DNA from: Gemmatimonadaceae bacterium
GTDB taxonomy: Bacteria; Gemmatimonadota; Gemmatimonadetes; Gemmatimonadales; Gemmatimonadaceae
Direction: 5' to 3'
Assembly: GCA_025934775.1 (NCBI GenBank)
Contig: JAICWO010000018.1
Span: 32,626-96,625 of the forward strand
DNA length: 64,000 nt
Shown: positions 1-8,035 of the stretch, one piece after another
Position numbering within the stretch: position 1 is the first letter of the stretch
Layout of the letters: every line of letters starts with the position of its first letter
Translations under genes and position numbers: made by a program
Notes under the pieces: generated by a model
Told to the model about the DNA's origin: nothing
Seen by the model: the letters and a program-made list of their open reading frames with translations, nothing else
Database searches by the model: none

Positions 1-2
1 TC

Positions 3-86
3 ACGGCGGAATTCCTCGATTCGGCGGCACGTTCTGAGCTCGACCACCTCGCCAAGGCGCTCGAGGCGCAAGCGCTTGTGGGATAA
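3..86 (+). CDS. 3' end of an unidentified gene (partial)
   Basis: An open frame enters from the left edge and stops at TAA 84-86, giving a 27-residue C-terminus rich in Ala, Leu and Glu (…ARSELDHLAKALEAQALVG). The tail looks amphipathic and helical. It is too short to assign a family. It lies 48 nt before the next start codon on the same strand, so it may be the upstream neighbour of the DnaB-like ATPase gene. The reading frame is open over only 84 nt, so even its coding status is only probable. Confidence 0.4.
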   Translation, partial: TAEFLDSAARSELDHLAKALEAQALVG

Positions 87-123
87 GGCGCTAAAGTTCT
101 TGCCCCGGTAGTCCCGGGTGCGA

Positions 124-129
124 TATTGT
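124..129 (+). promoter_or_regulatory. Putative -10 box just before the ATPase gene
   Basis: TATTGT ends 5 nt before ATG 135. A weak TTGCCC lies upstream at 100-105. No Shine-Dalgarno sequence precedes this ATG. If the hexamer is a -10 element, transcription would begin at or next to the start codon, as seems to happen at several other genes in this window. Confidence 0.35.
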
Positions 130-134
130 CGCCC

Positions 135-986
135 ATGACCCGCAGCGCCGACATCTCCCCGCTGTCCGTGCTCCTCTCGCACGTCGATGCCGTCTCCGAC
201 GGCAGCCCGTCGCGCGACACCGTTCCGACCGGCTTTCCGAGCCTCGACAAGATGCTCGGTGGCGGAATCCGGCGCGGCGATCTCGTGGTGCTTGGCGGCG
301 ACGCGGGCAGCGGCAAGTCGGCACTCGCTCTGGCCATGGCCGTACGTGCGTCGGCGATCGGCGAACACGCGGCGTATCTCTCGGCGGAGATGACGCCGGA
401 GCGTGTTCTCGAACGCATCATGGCGATCGAGGCACGCACGCGCATCGACGATCTGCGGCAAGGAACGCTCGACGACCTGGCGCGGGCGAACGCCGGCGCG
501 GTCGCGCTCCGGCTTCGCGATCGTTTACCAATCATCGAACGCTTGGCGACTCGTGGACCGTCGGGGCTCGTGCGCGCGATCGACGAGCTGCCTGAGATCA
601 ATCTTCTCGTCGTCGATTCATTGGCTGCCCTCGTACCGGGCCAGCGGGAAACCGCCGAGGAGCTGGCGTCCGCGGTTCGCGAGCTGAAGGCACTGGCGCT
701 GGACCGGGACCTAGCCATATTGACGACCTCGCCGCTGCCGGATCTCACGCCGCGCGACGACCGTCGCCCGACGATTGACGATTTCGGTGCGCTTGGCAGC
801 GTCAAAGAGCAAGCAGACGTGATCCTCGCGCTTTACCGCGAGGACATGTATCAGCCGGCGCGCGACATCCAGGGCGCGACGGAATTGTTGGTCCGCAAGA
901 ACCGCAACGGGGCCACCGGCTACGTGGACCTGTACTTCTACGCGCAGTGGATGCGGTTCGAAGACATGCTCGATCCCGATAGGTAG
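135..986 (+). CDS. Stand-alone DnaB C-terminal-type (RecA-fold) ATPase
   Basis: A 283-residue P-loop ATPase resembling the C-terminal motor domain of replicative helicase DnaB, without the DnaB N-terminal primase-binding domain. Visible features are GFPSLDKMLGGGIRRGDL before a Walker A motif GGDAGSGKSA near residue 60, an SAEMTPERV segment equivalent to the DnaB SLEM region, a hydrophobic Walker B strand (INLLVVDS) and the C-terminal LLVRKNRNGATG loop, matching the arginine-finger and DNA-loop region of DnaB. A frame-compatible TTG lies at 126, but ATG 135 is preferred. Family members are annotated as DnaB-like or KaiC/RadA-like; the role here is not known and could be in repair or replication restart. 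Downstream genes have their own Shine-Dalgarno sequence, so an operon with them is uncertain. Confidence 0.8.
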   Translation: MTRSADISPLSVLLSHVDAVSDGSPSRDTVPTGFPSLDKMLGGGIRRGDLVVLGGDAGSGKSALALAMAVRASAIGEHAAYLSAEMTPERVLERIMAIEARTRIDDLRQGTLDDLARANAGAVALRLRDRLPIIERLATRGPSGLVRAIDELPEINLLVVDSLAALVPGQRETAEELASAVRELKALALDRDLAILTTSPLPDLTPRDDRRPTIDDFGALGSVKEQADVILALYREDMYQPARDIQGATELLVRKNRNGATGYVDLYFYAQWMRFEDMLDPDR

Positions 987-995
987 GAGTTTCGT

Positions 996-2330
996 ATGAG
1001 GACCGTCGGTCTGGCGATGTTGGCAGGCGCGCTCGCGGTGAGCGGCTGCGCTCCCGCCATCTCAGGAAGCGCGGAGAACGTGGCGCGGCTCGAGCGGGCC
1101 CACACGGCCGACCCGAAGTCGGAGGACGTGCAGCGGTCGCTCGGCATCGCGTACTTCCAGGCAAAGCGGTACGCCGATGCGCGCACGGCGCTACAGGCCG
1201 CGTCGAGCATGACGCCGGACGACGGCGTCGCGGCGTTGTATCTCGGTCTCACCGCCGAAGCGCAGGACGACTTGCCGGCCGCTCGTTCGGCGTATGAGAC
1301 ATATCTAAAGGTTGGTCGCACACGCCGCGTGCGCACGCAGATCCAGAATCGCCTGGAGGCGCTCAAGCTTCGTGAGATTCAACTCGCCGCGAAACAGGCG
1401 CTGGCGCGCGAGTCCGAGATCGCGAGCATCAAGGGCCCGCCGAACACGATCGCGGTCATGCCGTTCCGCTTCAGCGGATCTGATACAACGCTCAAGCCGA
1501 TCGAGCGCGGATTCGCCGAGCTCGTGACCACGGATCTGAGCCACATCTCCGCGCTCACGGTCGTCGACCGCATGCGGCTCCAGGCGCTGCTCGATGAGAT
1601 GGCGCTCGAGCAGCAGAATGGCGTGTCCGCGGGCAGCGGCGTGCGCGCCGGCAAGCTGCTCCAGGTCGGCCGCATGGTGGGCGGCACGATCGATCAGACC
1701 GGCGACCAGCTCCAGGCCAACGCGATCATCACCGACGTCGCGACCGACCAGGCGGCGAATCCGACGACCGACAAGGAATCGCTCGATCAGCTCTTCACGC
1801 TCGAGAAGAACATCGTATTCGGCGTGATCGACAATCTGGGCGTCGTGCCCACGACGGCTGAACGGAACGCCATCGATCAGCGTCCCACGAAGTCGCTCGC
1901 CGCGTTCCTCGCGTACAGCCGCGGCCTCGAGCTCGAGGACCAGGGCCGATTCGACGACGCGACTCGCTTCTTCGACAACGCGGTTCGCCTCGACCCGAAC
2001 TTCGGATCGGCGGCGCAGAAAGCGCAGGAGACCAAGGCCGCGTCGGCCGGCGCGGAAGTGAGCGCGACCACGGTCGAGTCGAGCCTGCGCGGCACCGCCG
2101 AGGGGAGCACTGTGGCGTCGGCGACGGCGACCACGAACGTGACCACGGGCGGCGGCGCGACATCGGTTGCCGAGGGACTCAACCCGTCGACGGCCGCGGG
2201 CGCTACGACCGGCGGCGGCAGCACGACGACGCAGCCGCAGAAGGATCCGTCGTCCGGCACGCAGGGTGACAATCCGACGACGAAGACGGCCAAGGTCACG
2301 CTCACGATCCATCAGCCCGGGAAGCCCTGA
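996..2330 (+). CDS. TPR lipoprotein with CsgG/FlgO-like domain
   Basis: A 444-residue lipoprotein. A short signal sequence ends in the lipobox VSGC, with the lipidated Cys at residue 18. Residues about 25-140 form TPR-like helices. Residues about 148-285 (NTIAVMPFRFSGSD, then TTDLSHISALTVVDRMRLQALLDEM) match the core of CsgG/FlgO-type domains, which in curli and flagellar systems sit at the periplasmic face of the outer membrane. Another TPR-like pair follows near 300-350. The last 90 residues are low-complexity Thr/Gly/Ser. An AGGAG sequence precedes ATG 996. The next gene, an outer-membrane protein, starts 2 nt after the stop, so the two are probably translated from one message and may act together at the outer membrane. 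No csgA-, csgE- or csgF-like gene is nearby, so curli export is not implied. Confidence 0.75.
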   Translation: MRTVGLAMLAGALAVSGCAPAISGSAENVARLERAHTADPKSEDVQRSLGIAYFQAKRYADARTALQAASSMTPDDGVAALYLGLTAEAQDDLPAARSAYETYLKVGRTRRVRTQIQNRLEALKLREIQLAAKQALARESEIASIKGPPNTIAVMPFRFSGSDTTLKPIERGFAELVTTDLSHISALTVVDRMRLQALLDEMALEQQNGVSAGSGVRAGKLLQVGRMVGGTIDQTGDQLQANAIITDVATDQAANPTTDKESLDQLFTLEKNIVFGVIDNLGVVPTTAERNAIDQRPTKSLAAFLAYSRGLELEDQGRFDDATRFFDNAVRLDPNFGSAAQKAQETKAASAGAEVSATTVESSLRGTAEGSTVASATATTNVTTGGGATSVAEGLNPSTAAGATTGGGSTTTQPQKDPSSGTQGDNPTTKTAKVTLTIHQPGKP

Positions 2331-2332
2331 GC

Positions 2333-3445
2333 ATGATGCTTCGCAAAATCGCTCCCCTCGCGCTCGCGCTGGCGAGCAGCGCCGCGCCGCTCGCGGCGCA
2401 ATCGATCGGCGACATCGGCGCGCGCATCGCGCCGCAATTCCACTCGTACAAGCTCGGTTCTCCGACCAGCGAGACGATCTCGGAATTTTCGCTGCCGCTG
2501 TACGTGCTCGTTCCGGTGAACCAGTCGCTGAGCTTCGATCTCGGCACCGCGTTCGCGCAATCGCGGGTCGATCAGACCGCGGCGGACGGCGGCAAGACGG
2601 CGAGCACCATCTCCGGCATGACGGACACGCAGATTCGCGCGAACTACGTGATCGGCACCGACTTCATCGTCCTGACCGGGGGAGTGAATCTGCCCACCGG
2701 CCAGTCGACGGTCGCGACCAAGCAACAGCTCGCGGCGGGGCTCATCGGCAGCGACTTCCTCGCGTTTCCGATCTCGAACATGGGCACCGGGTTCGGCGGC
2801 ACGGGCGGCGTCGCGATCGCCGAGCCGGTGGGTGAATGGAATCTTGGCGGCGGCGTGAGCGTGCGTAAATCAGCATCTTATGATGCGTTCTCCGATGCGA
2901 ACGGCTCGCGCTTTCACTATGAGCCGGGGAACGAGTACCGCGCGCGCGTGGGCCTCGATCGCGGCGTGGGCACGGGACGATTCACCGTGGGCCTCACCTA
3001 CTCCACGTTCGGCAACGACAATCTCGCCGGCTCGATTTACAACACTGGAAATCGCTGGCTCACGCAGCTCGGATTCAACAACTCGTATGGACCGGGCGAG
3101 CTGACATTCACCGCGTGGAACCTGTATCGCCAGCCGGGGACGATCGCCGACAGCTCGTATCTCCCGCACGAGAACATCGCGGACGCCGCGCTGTCGTACG
3201 GCATCACCGTCGGCTCGACGATCATCGAGCCGAACGTCGAGGGACGGCTCTGGACGCCGGTCGGATCGCCCAGGAGCACGATGGGGACGCTGGGACTTCG
3301 TTCACAGATGGAGATCCTCGGCTTCACCATGCTGCCGAGTGTGGGCTACTCCTTCGGCAGCCTCGGCGCGCAGGACGTGAACGGCCTCAACACGACGGCC
3401 ACGCTCACCGGATTTCAGGCGTCGCTCGCGATCCGGCTGCGCTGA
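2333..3445 (+). CDS. Predicted outer-membrane beta-barrel protein
   Basis: A 370-residue protein with a clear signal peptide ending near PLAAQS (residues about 1-23) and no predicted internal membrane helix. The mature part has alternating short Gly/Asn turns and amphipathic strands (VTGGVNLPTG, VGLTYSTFGNDN, LTFTAWNLYRQPG), and it ends in an aromatic/Arg-bearing strand, as expected of a barrel. I do not recognise a named family. It may be a porin-like or transport barrel. It follows the CsgG-like lipoprotein by 2 nt (TGA GC ATG), indicating a two-gene operon and perhaps one complex. A GC-rich hairpin lies 30 nt downstream. Confidence 0.6.
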   Translation: MMLRKIAPLALALASSAAPLAAQSIGDIGARIAPQFHSYKLGSPTSETISEFSLPLYVLVPVNQSLSFDLGTAFAQSRVDQTAADGGKTASTISGMTDTQIRANYVIGTDFIVLTGGVNLPTGQSTVATKQQLAAGLIGSDFLAFPISNMGTGFGGTGGVAIAEPVGEWNLGGGVSVRKSASYDAFSDANGSRFHYEPGNEYRARVGLDRGVGTGRFTVGLTYSTFGNDNLAGSIYNTGNRWLTQLGFNNSYGPGELTFTAWNLYRQPGTIADSSYLPHENIADAALSYGITVGSTIIEPNVEGRLWTPVGSPRSTMGTLGLRSQMEILGFTMLPSVGYSFGSLGAQDVNGLNTTATLTGFQASLAIRLR

Positions 3446-3474
3446 ATCAGCTCGAGCACCCGATGCTCGATCGT

Positions 3475-3503
3475 GCGCGGCGAGAGCGGTTTTCTCGCCG
3501 CGC
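3475..3503 (+). terminator. GC-rich hairpin after the outer-membrane protein gene
   Basis: A perfect 10-bp stem (GCGCGGCGAG with CTCGCCGCGC) encloses a 9-nt loop and is followed by only three T residues. It lies between the outer-membrane protein stop and the yebC promoter region. The short T run makes it a weak intrinsic terminator candidate. Confidence 0.4.
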
Positions 3504-3543
3504 TTTGCGTTGGCGCGGCGTCACCGGCACGCGGCGCATGCAG

Positions 3544-3549
3544 TATATT
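3544..3549 (+). promoter_or_regulatory. Putative -10 box for yebC-ruvC-ruvA
   Basis: TATATT stands out in GC-rich DNA 29 nt before the yebC ATG. No convincing -35 match lies 16-18 nt upstream. It follows the hairpin at 3475-3503, which supports a transcription start here. Confidence 0.4.
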
Positions 3550-3578
3550 CCAGCCTGACCCGTTCCCGAACTCGCCCT

Positions 3579-4328
3579 ATGGCAGGCCACAGTAAATGGA
3601 AGCAGATCAAGCACTACAAGGCGGCGGCTGACGCCAAACGTGGTGCGTTGTTCACGAAGCTCATTCGTGAAATCACGATGGCGGCGAAGATCGGCGGCGG
3701 CGATCCCGACGGGAACCCGCGCCTCCGCCTGGCCATCGACACGGCGCGATCGAACTCGATGCCCAAGGAAAACATCGAGCGCGCGGTGAAGAAGGGCACG
3801 GGCGAGCTGGAAGGCGTCGATTACCAGGAAGTCACGTACGAGGGCTACGGCCCCGGCGGCGTCGCGCTGTTGATCGATGCCGTCACGGACAACCCGACGC
3901 GCACGGTGGCCGAAGTCCGGAGCAAGATGACGCGTCTGGGCGGCAACCTCGGAACGCCGAACTCGGTCGCATGGATGTTCGATAAGAAGGGGCAGATCTA
4001 CGTCGACGCATCGTCGATCGACGAGGACGCGCTCATGGAGGCCGCGCTCGAAGCCGGTGCCGAGGACGTGGTGCGCGAGGATGAGCGTTTTCTCGTGACC
4101 ACGTCCCCAATCGACTTCCACACGGTGCAGGCCGGGCTCAAGGCGAAGAAGATCGCGATCGCCGAAGCCGAGCTGGCGATGGTGCCCAAGACCACGGTGA
4201 AGGTCGAAGGCAAAGAGGCGGACTCGCTGATCAAGCTGCTCGAGACACTCGAGGATCTGGACGACGTGCAGAAGGTGTGGGCGAACTTCGACATGGACGT
4301 CGCCGCGATGGCCAACCTCGAGGGCTGA
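3579..4328 (+). CDS. yebC: YebC/PmpR/TACO1-family protein
   Basis: 249 residues covering the whole family length, starting with the diagnostic MAGHSKWKQIKHYKAA and continuing with LFTKLIREITMAAKIGGGDP and YEGYGPGGVALLIDA. ATG 3579 is chosen because it begins the conserved N-terminus; the frame is open further upstream without conservation. Family members are annotated as transcriptional regulators, and several are reported to aid translation of difficult peptide stretches, so the exact role is unresolved. It lies directly upstream of ruvC and ruvA, a very common arrangement, with a 20-nt gap to ruvC. Confidence 0.95.
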   Translation: MAGHSKWKQIKHYKAAADAKRGALFTKLIREITMAAKIGGGDPDGNPRLRLAIDTARSNSMPKENIERAVKKGTGELEGVDYQEVTYEGYGPGGVALLIDAVTDNPTRTVAEVRSKMTRLGGNLGTPNSVAWMFDKKGQIYVDASSIDEDALMEAALEAGAEDVVREDERFLVTTSPIDFHTVQAGLKAKKIAIAEAELAMVPKTTVKVEGKEADSLIKLLETLEDLDDVQKVWANFDMDVAAMANLEG

Positions 4329-4348
4329 CCGATCACGATCGCCGCGGC

Positions 4349-4864
4349 ATGATCGTTCTCGGAATCGATCCGGGAACCGCGAACACCGGGTACGGTGTCG
4401 TCAAGGGAGACGGGCTCGGCCTCGTCTCCCTCGTCGAATGCGGCGTGATCCGGACGAAGCCGCGCGATCCGCTCCCCGCTCGGCTGCACGAGATCTACGA
4501 AGGCGTCTCGGAGCTGATCGCGCGTCACCAGCCCGACGCGCTCTCGGTGGAGGACGTGTTCTACGCGAAGAACGTCCGCACCACGGTGGTGCTCGGCCAC
4601 GCGCGCGGCGTCGTGCTGCTCGCCGGGCACCAGGCCGGCGTCGACGTGCACGAGATTCCTCCGGCCGAGATCAAGAAGGCCGTGGTGGGCACCGGCGCGG
4701 CGACGAAGGAGCAAGTTCAGTATATGCTCACACGGCTGCTCAAGCTGAAATCGGTGCCCCAGCCGTCCGACGCGGCGGACGGGGTCGCCGCGGCGCTCGC
4801 CTGCCTGATGACGATTCGCGCGCCGTCGCTTCGCGACGTTCGCGCACGGAGCGCCCGCTCGTGA
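4349..4864 (+). CDS. ruvC: Holliday-junction resolvase RuvC
   Basis: 171 residues, normal for RuvC. It cuts four-way DNA junctions as a dimer with RuvAB, using two metal ions. Catalytic acids are visible: Asp7 in GIDPGTANTGYG, Glu in LSVEDVFYAKN, and the C-terminal acid pair in SDAADGVAAALA. ATG 4349 begins the conserved N-terminus. The stop overlaps the ruvA GTG by 4 nt, so the two are translationally coupled. ruvB is 4 kb away, in a separate unit. Confidence 0.97.
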   Translation: MIVLGIDPGTANTGYGVVKGDGLGLVSLVECGVIRTKPRDPLPARLHEIYEGVSELIARHQPDALSVEDVFYAKNVRTTVVLGHARGVVLLAGHQAGVDVHEIPPAEIKKAVVGTGAATKEQVQYMLTRLLKLKSVPQPSDAADGVAAALACLMTIRAPSLRDVRARSARS

Positions 4865-5460
4865 TCGCGCAGGTGAGCGGCACGCTGATCAGCAAGGAGC
4901 TCGATCGCGTCGAGATCATGACGTCCGGCGGCGTCGCGTACGAGCTCGCGATCCCGCTCGGGGTGTACGAGTCGCTCCCGCGCGTCGGCGACGCCGTCAC
5001 GCTGCACACGCACCTCGTGGTGAAGGAGGATGCGTGGCAGCTCTTCGGCTTCGCGACGACATTCGAGCGGCGGGTCTTTCAGAGAGTGCTGAACGCCAAG
5101 GGTGTGGGGCCGGCGCTCGCGCTGGGTTTGTTGTCGACGCTGACGGCGGAGCGGCTCGTCCGCGCGCTGCGCGACAAGGACGTCGCGACGCTGCAGAGCG
5201 TGCCGCGCGTCGGACGCAAGAAGGCCGAGCAGTTGATCCTGGATCTCGCGGACAAGCTCGATGACCTGCAGGTTTCCGCCGCACCCGGAGTGCCGCGCCC
5301 GGAAGGTGCCGGTGTGGAGGATGCGATTCGCGCGCTCGTGTCGCTCGGATATTCGACGGTGGACGCCGAGCGCGCGGTGCGACAGGCAGTGGACGAAGGT
5401 GGACGAGGTCCGGGTGCGGCGGAGCTGATCCGGGCCGCGCTCGGCAAGATACGGGGGTAA
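4861..5460 (+). CDS. ruvA: Holliday-junction branch-migration protein RuvA
   Basis: 199 residues with the expected three-part structure: an N-terminal OB-fold (VSGTLISKELDRVEIMTSGG), a central double helix-hairpin-helix region (LNAKGVGPALALGLLS; SVPRVGRKKAEQLILDL) that binds junction DNA, and a C-terminal domain (VEDAIRALVSLGY) that contacts RuvB. GTG 4861 overlaps the ruvC stop in GTGA. RuvA holds the junction square-planar while RuvB pumps DNA. Confidence 0.97.
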   Translation: MIAQVSGTLISKELDRVEIMTSGGVAYELAIPLGVYESLPRVGDAVTLHTHLVVKEDAWQLFGFATTFERRVFQRVLNAKGVGPALALGLLSTLTAERLVRALRDKDVATLQSVPRVGRKKAEQLILDLADKLDDLQVSAAPGVPRPEGAGVEDAIRALVSLGYSTVDAERAVRQAVDEGGRGPGAAELIRAALGKIRG

Positions 5461-5465
5461 TTCGA

Positions 5466-6623
5466 GTGCTCGCTGCCACGCGAACCGCGACGTTCACCGA
5501 GTCGGTGATCCGCGAGATGACGCGCATCGCGCAACTGCACAACGCGGTCAATCTCGCGCAGGGCTTTCCCGATTTTCCAATGCCCGACGCCATGAAAGCG
5601 GCGGCGTGCACCGCGATCAACGGCGACATCAACCAGTACGCCGTGACGTGGGGCGCGCCGATGCTCCGCCAGGCGATCGCGGAGAAGTATCGCCGCTGGT
5701 ACAACATGGAGGTCGATCCGGATCGCGACGTGACGGTGACGTGCGGCGCGACGGAAGCGATGGCGTCCGTGTTCATGGCGCTCGTGAACGCGGGCGATGA
5801 AGTCGTCATCCCGGAGCCGTTCTACGAGAACTACGGCCCGGACGCGATCCTGGCCGGCGCGAAACCGGTGTTCGTGCCGTTCGAGCGGCCGGAGTGGCGG
5901 ATCGACCCGGACCGGCTGCGCGCGGCGTTCAACCCGCGCACGAAAGCGATCGTGGTGAACACGCCGCACAATCCGACGGGGCGCGTGCTCACGCGCGACG
6001 AAGTCGGGCTCATCGCCGAGCTGTGCATCGAACACGACGCGTGGGCGATCACGGACTCGCCCTACGAGCACATGGTCTACGCCGGGCACCACCACGAGAT
6101 CGCGACGTGGCCCGGCATGCGCGAGCGCACGATTACTGTATCGTCATTATCAAAGACGTATAGCTGCACCGGCTGGCGGATCGGCTGGATCATCGCGCCG
6201 CCCGCGCAGACCGGCCCCATTCGCAAGGTGCACGACTTTCTCACGGTCGGGGCGCCGGCGCCGCTTCAGGCGGCGGCCGCGGTGGGGTTCGCGTTCGACG
6301 CCGAGTACTACAATCATTTCGCGGCGGCGTATCGCCAGCGCCGCGACTTCCTCTCGCCCGTGCTCCGCGCGGCGGGCTTCGAGTTCTCGGTGCCGGAAGG
6401 CGCGTACTACATCTTCGCCGATTTCTCGAAGTTGAGCGATCTGGACGACGTCACCTTCGCCAAGTGGATGGCGCAGGAGATCGCCGTCGCGACCGTGCCG
6501 GGGTCGAGCTTCTACGCGCGCAAGGAAGACGGCCGATCGTTCGTGCGCTTCGCGTTCTGCAAGAAGCAGGAGACGCTGGAGGAAGCGGCGGAGAGGATTG
6601 GCAGGATGCGCGAAAGAGTCTGA
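5466..6623 (+). CDS. PLP-dependent class I/II aminotransferase
   Basis: 385 residues, fold-type I aminotransferase. The PLP-binding signature SSLSKTYSCTGWRIGW holds the Schiff-base lysine. Other landmarks are the N-terminal LAQGFPDFPMPDAMK, CGATEAM (phosphate pocket), NTPHNPTG, and the C-terminal FVRFAFCKKQE containing the carboxylate-binding Arg. The LAQGFPDF motif is typical of the kynurenine/methionine aminotransferase branch, but substrate cannot be set from sequence. The conserved Asp-x-x-Tyr region reads TDSPYEHMVY, a small variation on the usual DEVYE. GTG 5466 lies 5 nt after ruvA, so it probably belongs to the yebC-ruv transcript. The unusual repeat block follows its stop. Confidence 0.9.
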   Translation: MLAATRTATFTESVIREMTRIAQLHNAVNLAQGFPDFPMPDAMKAAACTAINGDINQYAVTWGAPMLRQAIAEKYRRWYNMEVDPDRDVTVTCGATEAMASVFMALVNAGDEVVIPEPFYENYGPDAILAGAKPVFVPFERPEWRIDPDRLRAAFNPRTKAIVVNTPHNPTGRVLTRDEVGLIAELCIEHDAWAITDSPYEHMVYAGHHHEIATWPGMRERTITVSSLSKTYSCTGWRIGWIIAPPAQTGPIRKVHDFLTVGAPAPLQAAAAVGFAFDAEYYNHFAAAYRQRRDFLSPVLRAAGFEFSVPEGAYYIFADFSKLSDLDDVTFAKWMAQEIAVATVPGSSFYARKEDGRSFVRFAFCKKQETLEEAAERIGRMRERV

Positions 6624-6629
6624 TCGACG

Positions 6630-6762
6630 GGAGAGTGGAGAGTGGAGAGTGGTGGAGAGTGGAGAGTCGAGAGTGGAGAGTCGAGAGTGGAGAGTGGAGA
6701 GTGGAGAGGAACGAAACGGATGCTCTCGACTCTCCATTCTCTACTCTCCACTCTCTCCACTC
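6630..6762. repeat. Tandem GAGAGTG-type repeats in inverted arms
   Basis: After the aminotransferase stop, about 80 nt consist of degenerate heptad repeats of GAGAGTG (with GAGAGTC variants). A short spacer with GAACGAAACGG follows, then about 40 nt of the complementary CACTCTC-type repeat, ending at the stop of the next convergent gene. The arms can pair in several registers. The block fills the whole convergent intergenic space, so it may also end transcription from both sides. Slippage and length variation are likely. Confidence 0.8.
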
Positions 6763-8035
6763 ACCGGATATTGATCGCGTTCACCGTGATCGCCGGCTGC
6801 TTGCCGCCGTTCACGGTCCGAAGCGCCGCGCCGATGCCGAGCTCGTAGCCAAGAATCTTGAGACCAACGCCGCCCGAGACGCCCCAGCCGCCCGTGAGAT
6901 AAGACGCGCCGACGCGGAGCGGAAGAATCGGAATGCCGCGGAACTCGAGGCCGCCGCCAACCTGATTCTTTGGGCCGACCACGATGCCGTCGCCGATCTG
7001 CGACCGCGCGTCGGCCGAGAACGTGGTGATCGAGTTCACCGCGTACGCCAGACCCGCGGCGACCACCGGCTTGAACTTGTCATCGGTCACCATTTGCCGA
7101 AGCGCAGCCGGTGCGCTCGCGTACGGCTGATCGCCGAAATCCGTGGTGTCGTGGCTCGCGTCGAACAGCCCCGTGCCCTTGTTCGCGTACAACTTCGATT
7201 GATCCCACGCGAAGCTGTTCATGACGTTCTGCACCGCGGCGCCAAAGCTGAGCTTCTGCGCGGTGTACGCGAAGCCGAGGTCCACGCCCACGCCCGAACC
7301 GACGTTCGCGCTCGAGTCGGGCCGCGAGTACACGCTCGGCATGTTCAACGTGATCGCGCTCGTCCCCACCTGGCTGCCCGCGTCCTGCGCCATCGCCACG
7401 AAGTGGCCGACGACGTACTTCGCCGTCACGCCCAGTGCCATGTGACTGGTCTTCGAGTCGCCAATCCCGAGGCCGTAGCTCAGCGCGCCGGTGCTGAACG
7501 CGCCCACGCGCGCCGTGGAGCCGCCGAGGCTCAGCGTCCGCAGCACGCCGGTGCGGCCGACGTTGCCGAACATCATCGCCTCGAACGCGTCGGGCGTCAG
7601 CTTGGTCGAAGCGCCCATCGACGTGCCGACCTGGAACGCGAGGCGGCCGAAGCTCATCGCGAGCTCGGTAACGCCGCCATCCATGGTCCCGTCTTCGCCG
7701 CCGTTGCTCGTCACCTTCTGCAACCACTCCTCGCGCTTGGATGCCGGAAGGACCTTGTCCGAGTACGGCGCGAAGTCGTTGAGTGAAATCGGATCGAGCC
7801 CCGACGTGCCGCTGAGCGCGAACATGCCGAGCGAGAACGCGGGATTGCCCGGCAGGCCGAGGTTCGCCGGATTCCACGCGACCGCGTCATAGCCGCGTGC
7901 GCGCGCGATGTACGCGCCGCTCAGACCTGTTGCGGCGGGACTGGCATTGGGAAGTTGTGCATTGCTCGAGCCTGCGACGGCGAGCAACAGGCCCGCGGCA
8001 ATCGCCGCGGACGCACGGAGATGATGCGTGCTCAT
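6761..8035 (-). CDS. Outer-membrane protein, PorV/FadL/DUF5723-like
   Basis: 424 residues with a signal peptide ending near SSNAQ. The following GLSGAYIARARGYDAVAWNPAN is characteristic of OmpP1/FadL-like and DUF5723-like barrels, in which a conserved Asn-Pro-Ala segment follows the first strand. Further strands are regularly spaced (VGASYLTGGWGVSGGVGLKILGYELG). The function is unknown; homologues are linked to transport or to surface protein secretion. ATG 8035 overlaps the stop of the upstream lipoprotein gene by 4 nt, so the two are translationally coupled and probably work at the same membrane. Confidence 0.65.
   Translation of the reverse strand: MSTHHLRASAAIAAGLLLAVAGSSNAQLPNASPAATGLSGAYIARARGYDAVAWNPANLGLPGNPAFSLGMFALSGTSGLDPISLNDFAPYSDKVLPASKREEWLQKVTSNGGEDGTMDGGVTELAMSFGRLAFQVGTSMGASTKLTPDAFEAMMFGNVGRTGVLRTLSLGGSTARVGAFSTGALSYGLGIGDSKTSHMALGVTAKYVVGHFVAMAQDAGSQVGTSAITLNMPSVYSRPDSSANVGSGVGVDLGFAYTAQKLSFGAAVQNVMNSFAWDQSKLYANKGTGLFDASHDTTDFGDQPYASAPAALRQMVTDDKFKPVVAAGLAYAVNSITTFSADARSQIGDGIVVGPKNQVGGGLEFRGIPILPLRVGASYLTGGWGVSGGVGLKILGYELGIGAALRTVNGGKQPAITVNAINIR

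Noticed and set aside
126..134. TTG 126 as the start of the DnaB-like gene
   Set aside because: ATG 135 is in the same frame, is a stronger start, and follows the TATTGT box at the same distance as other genes here.
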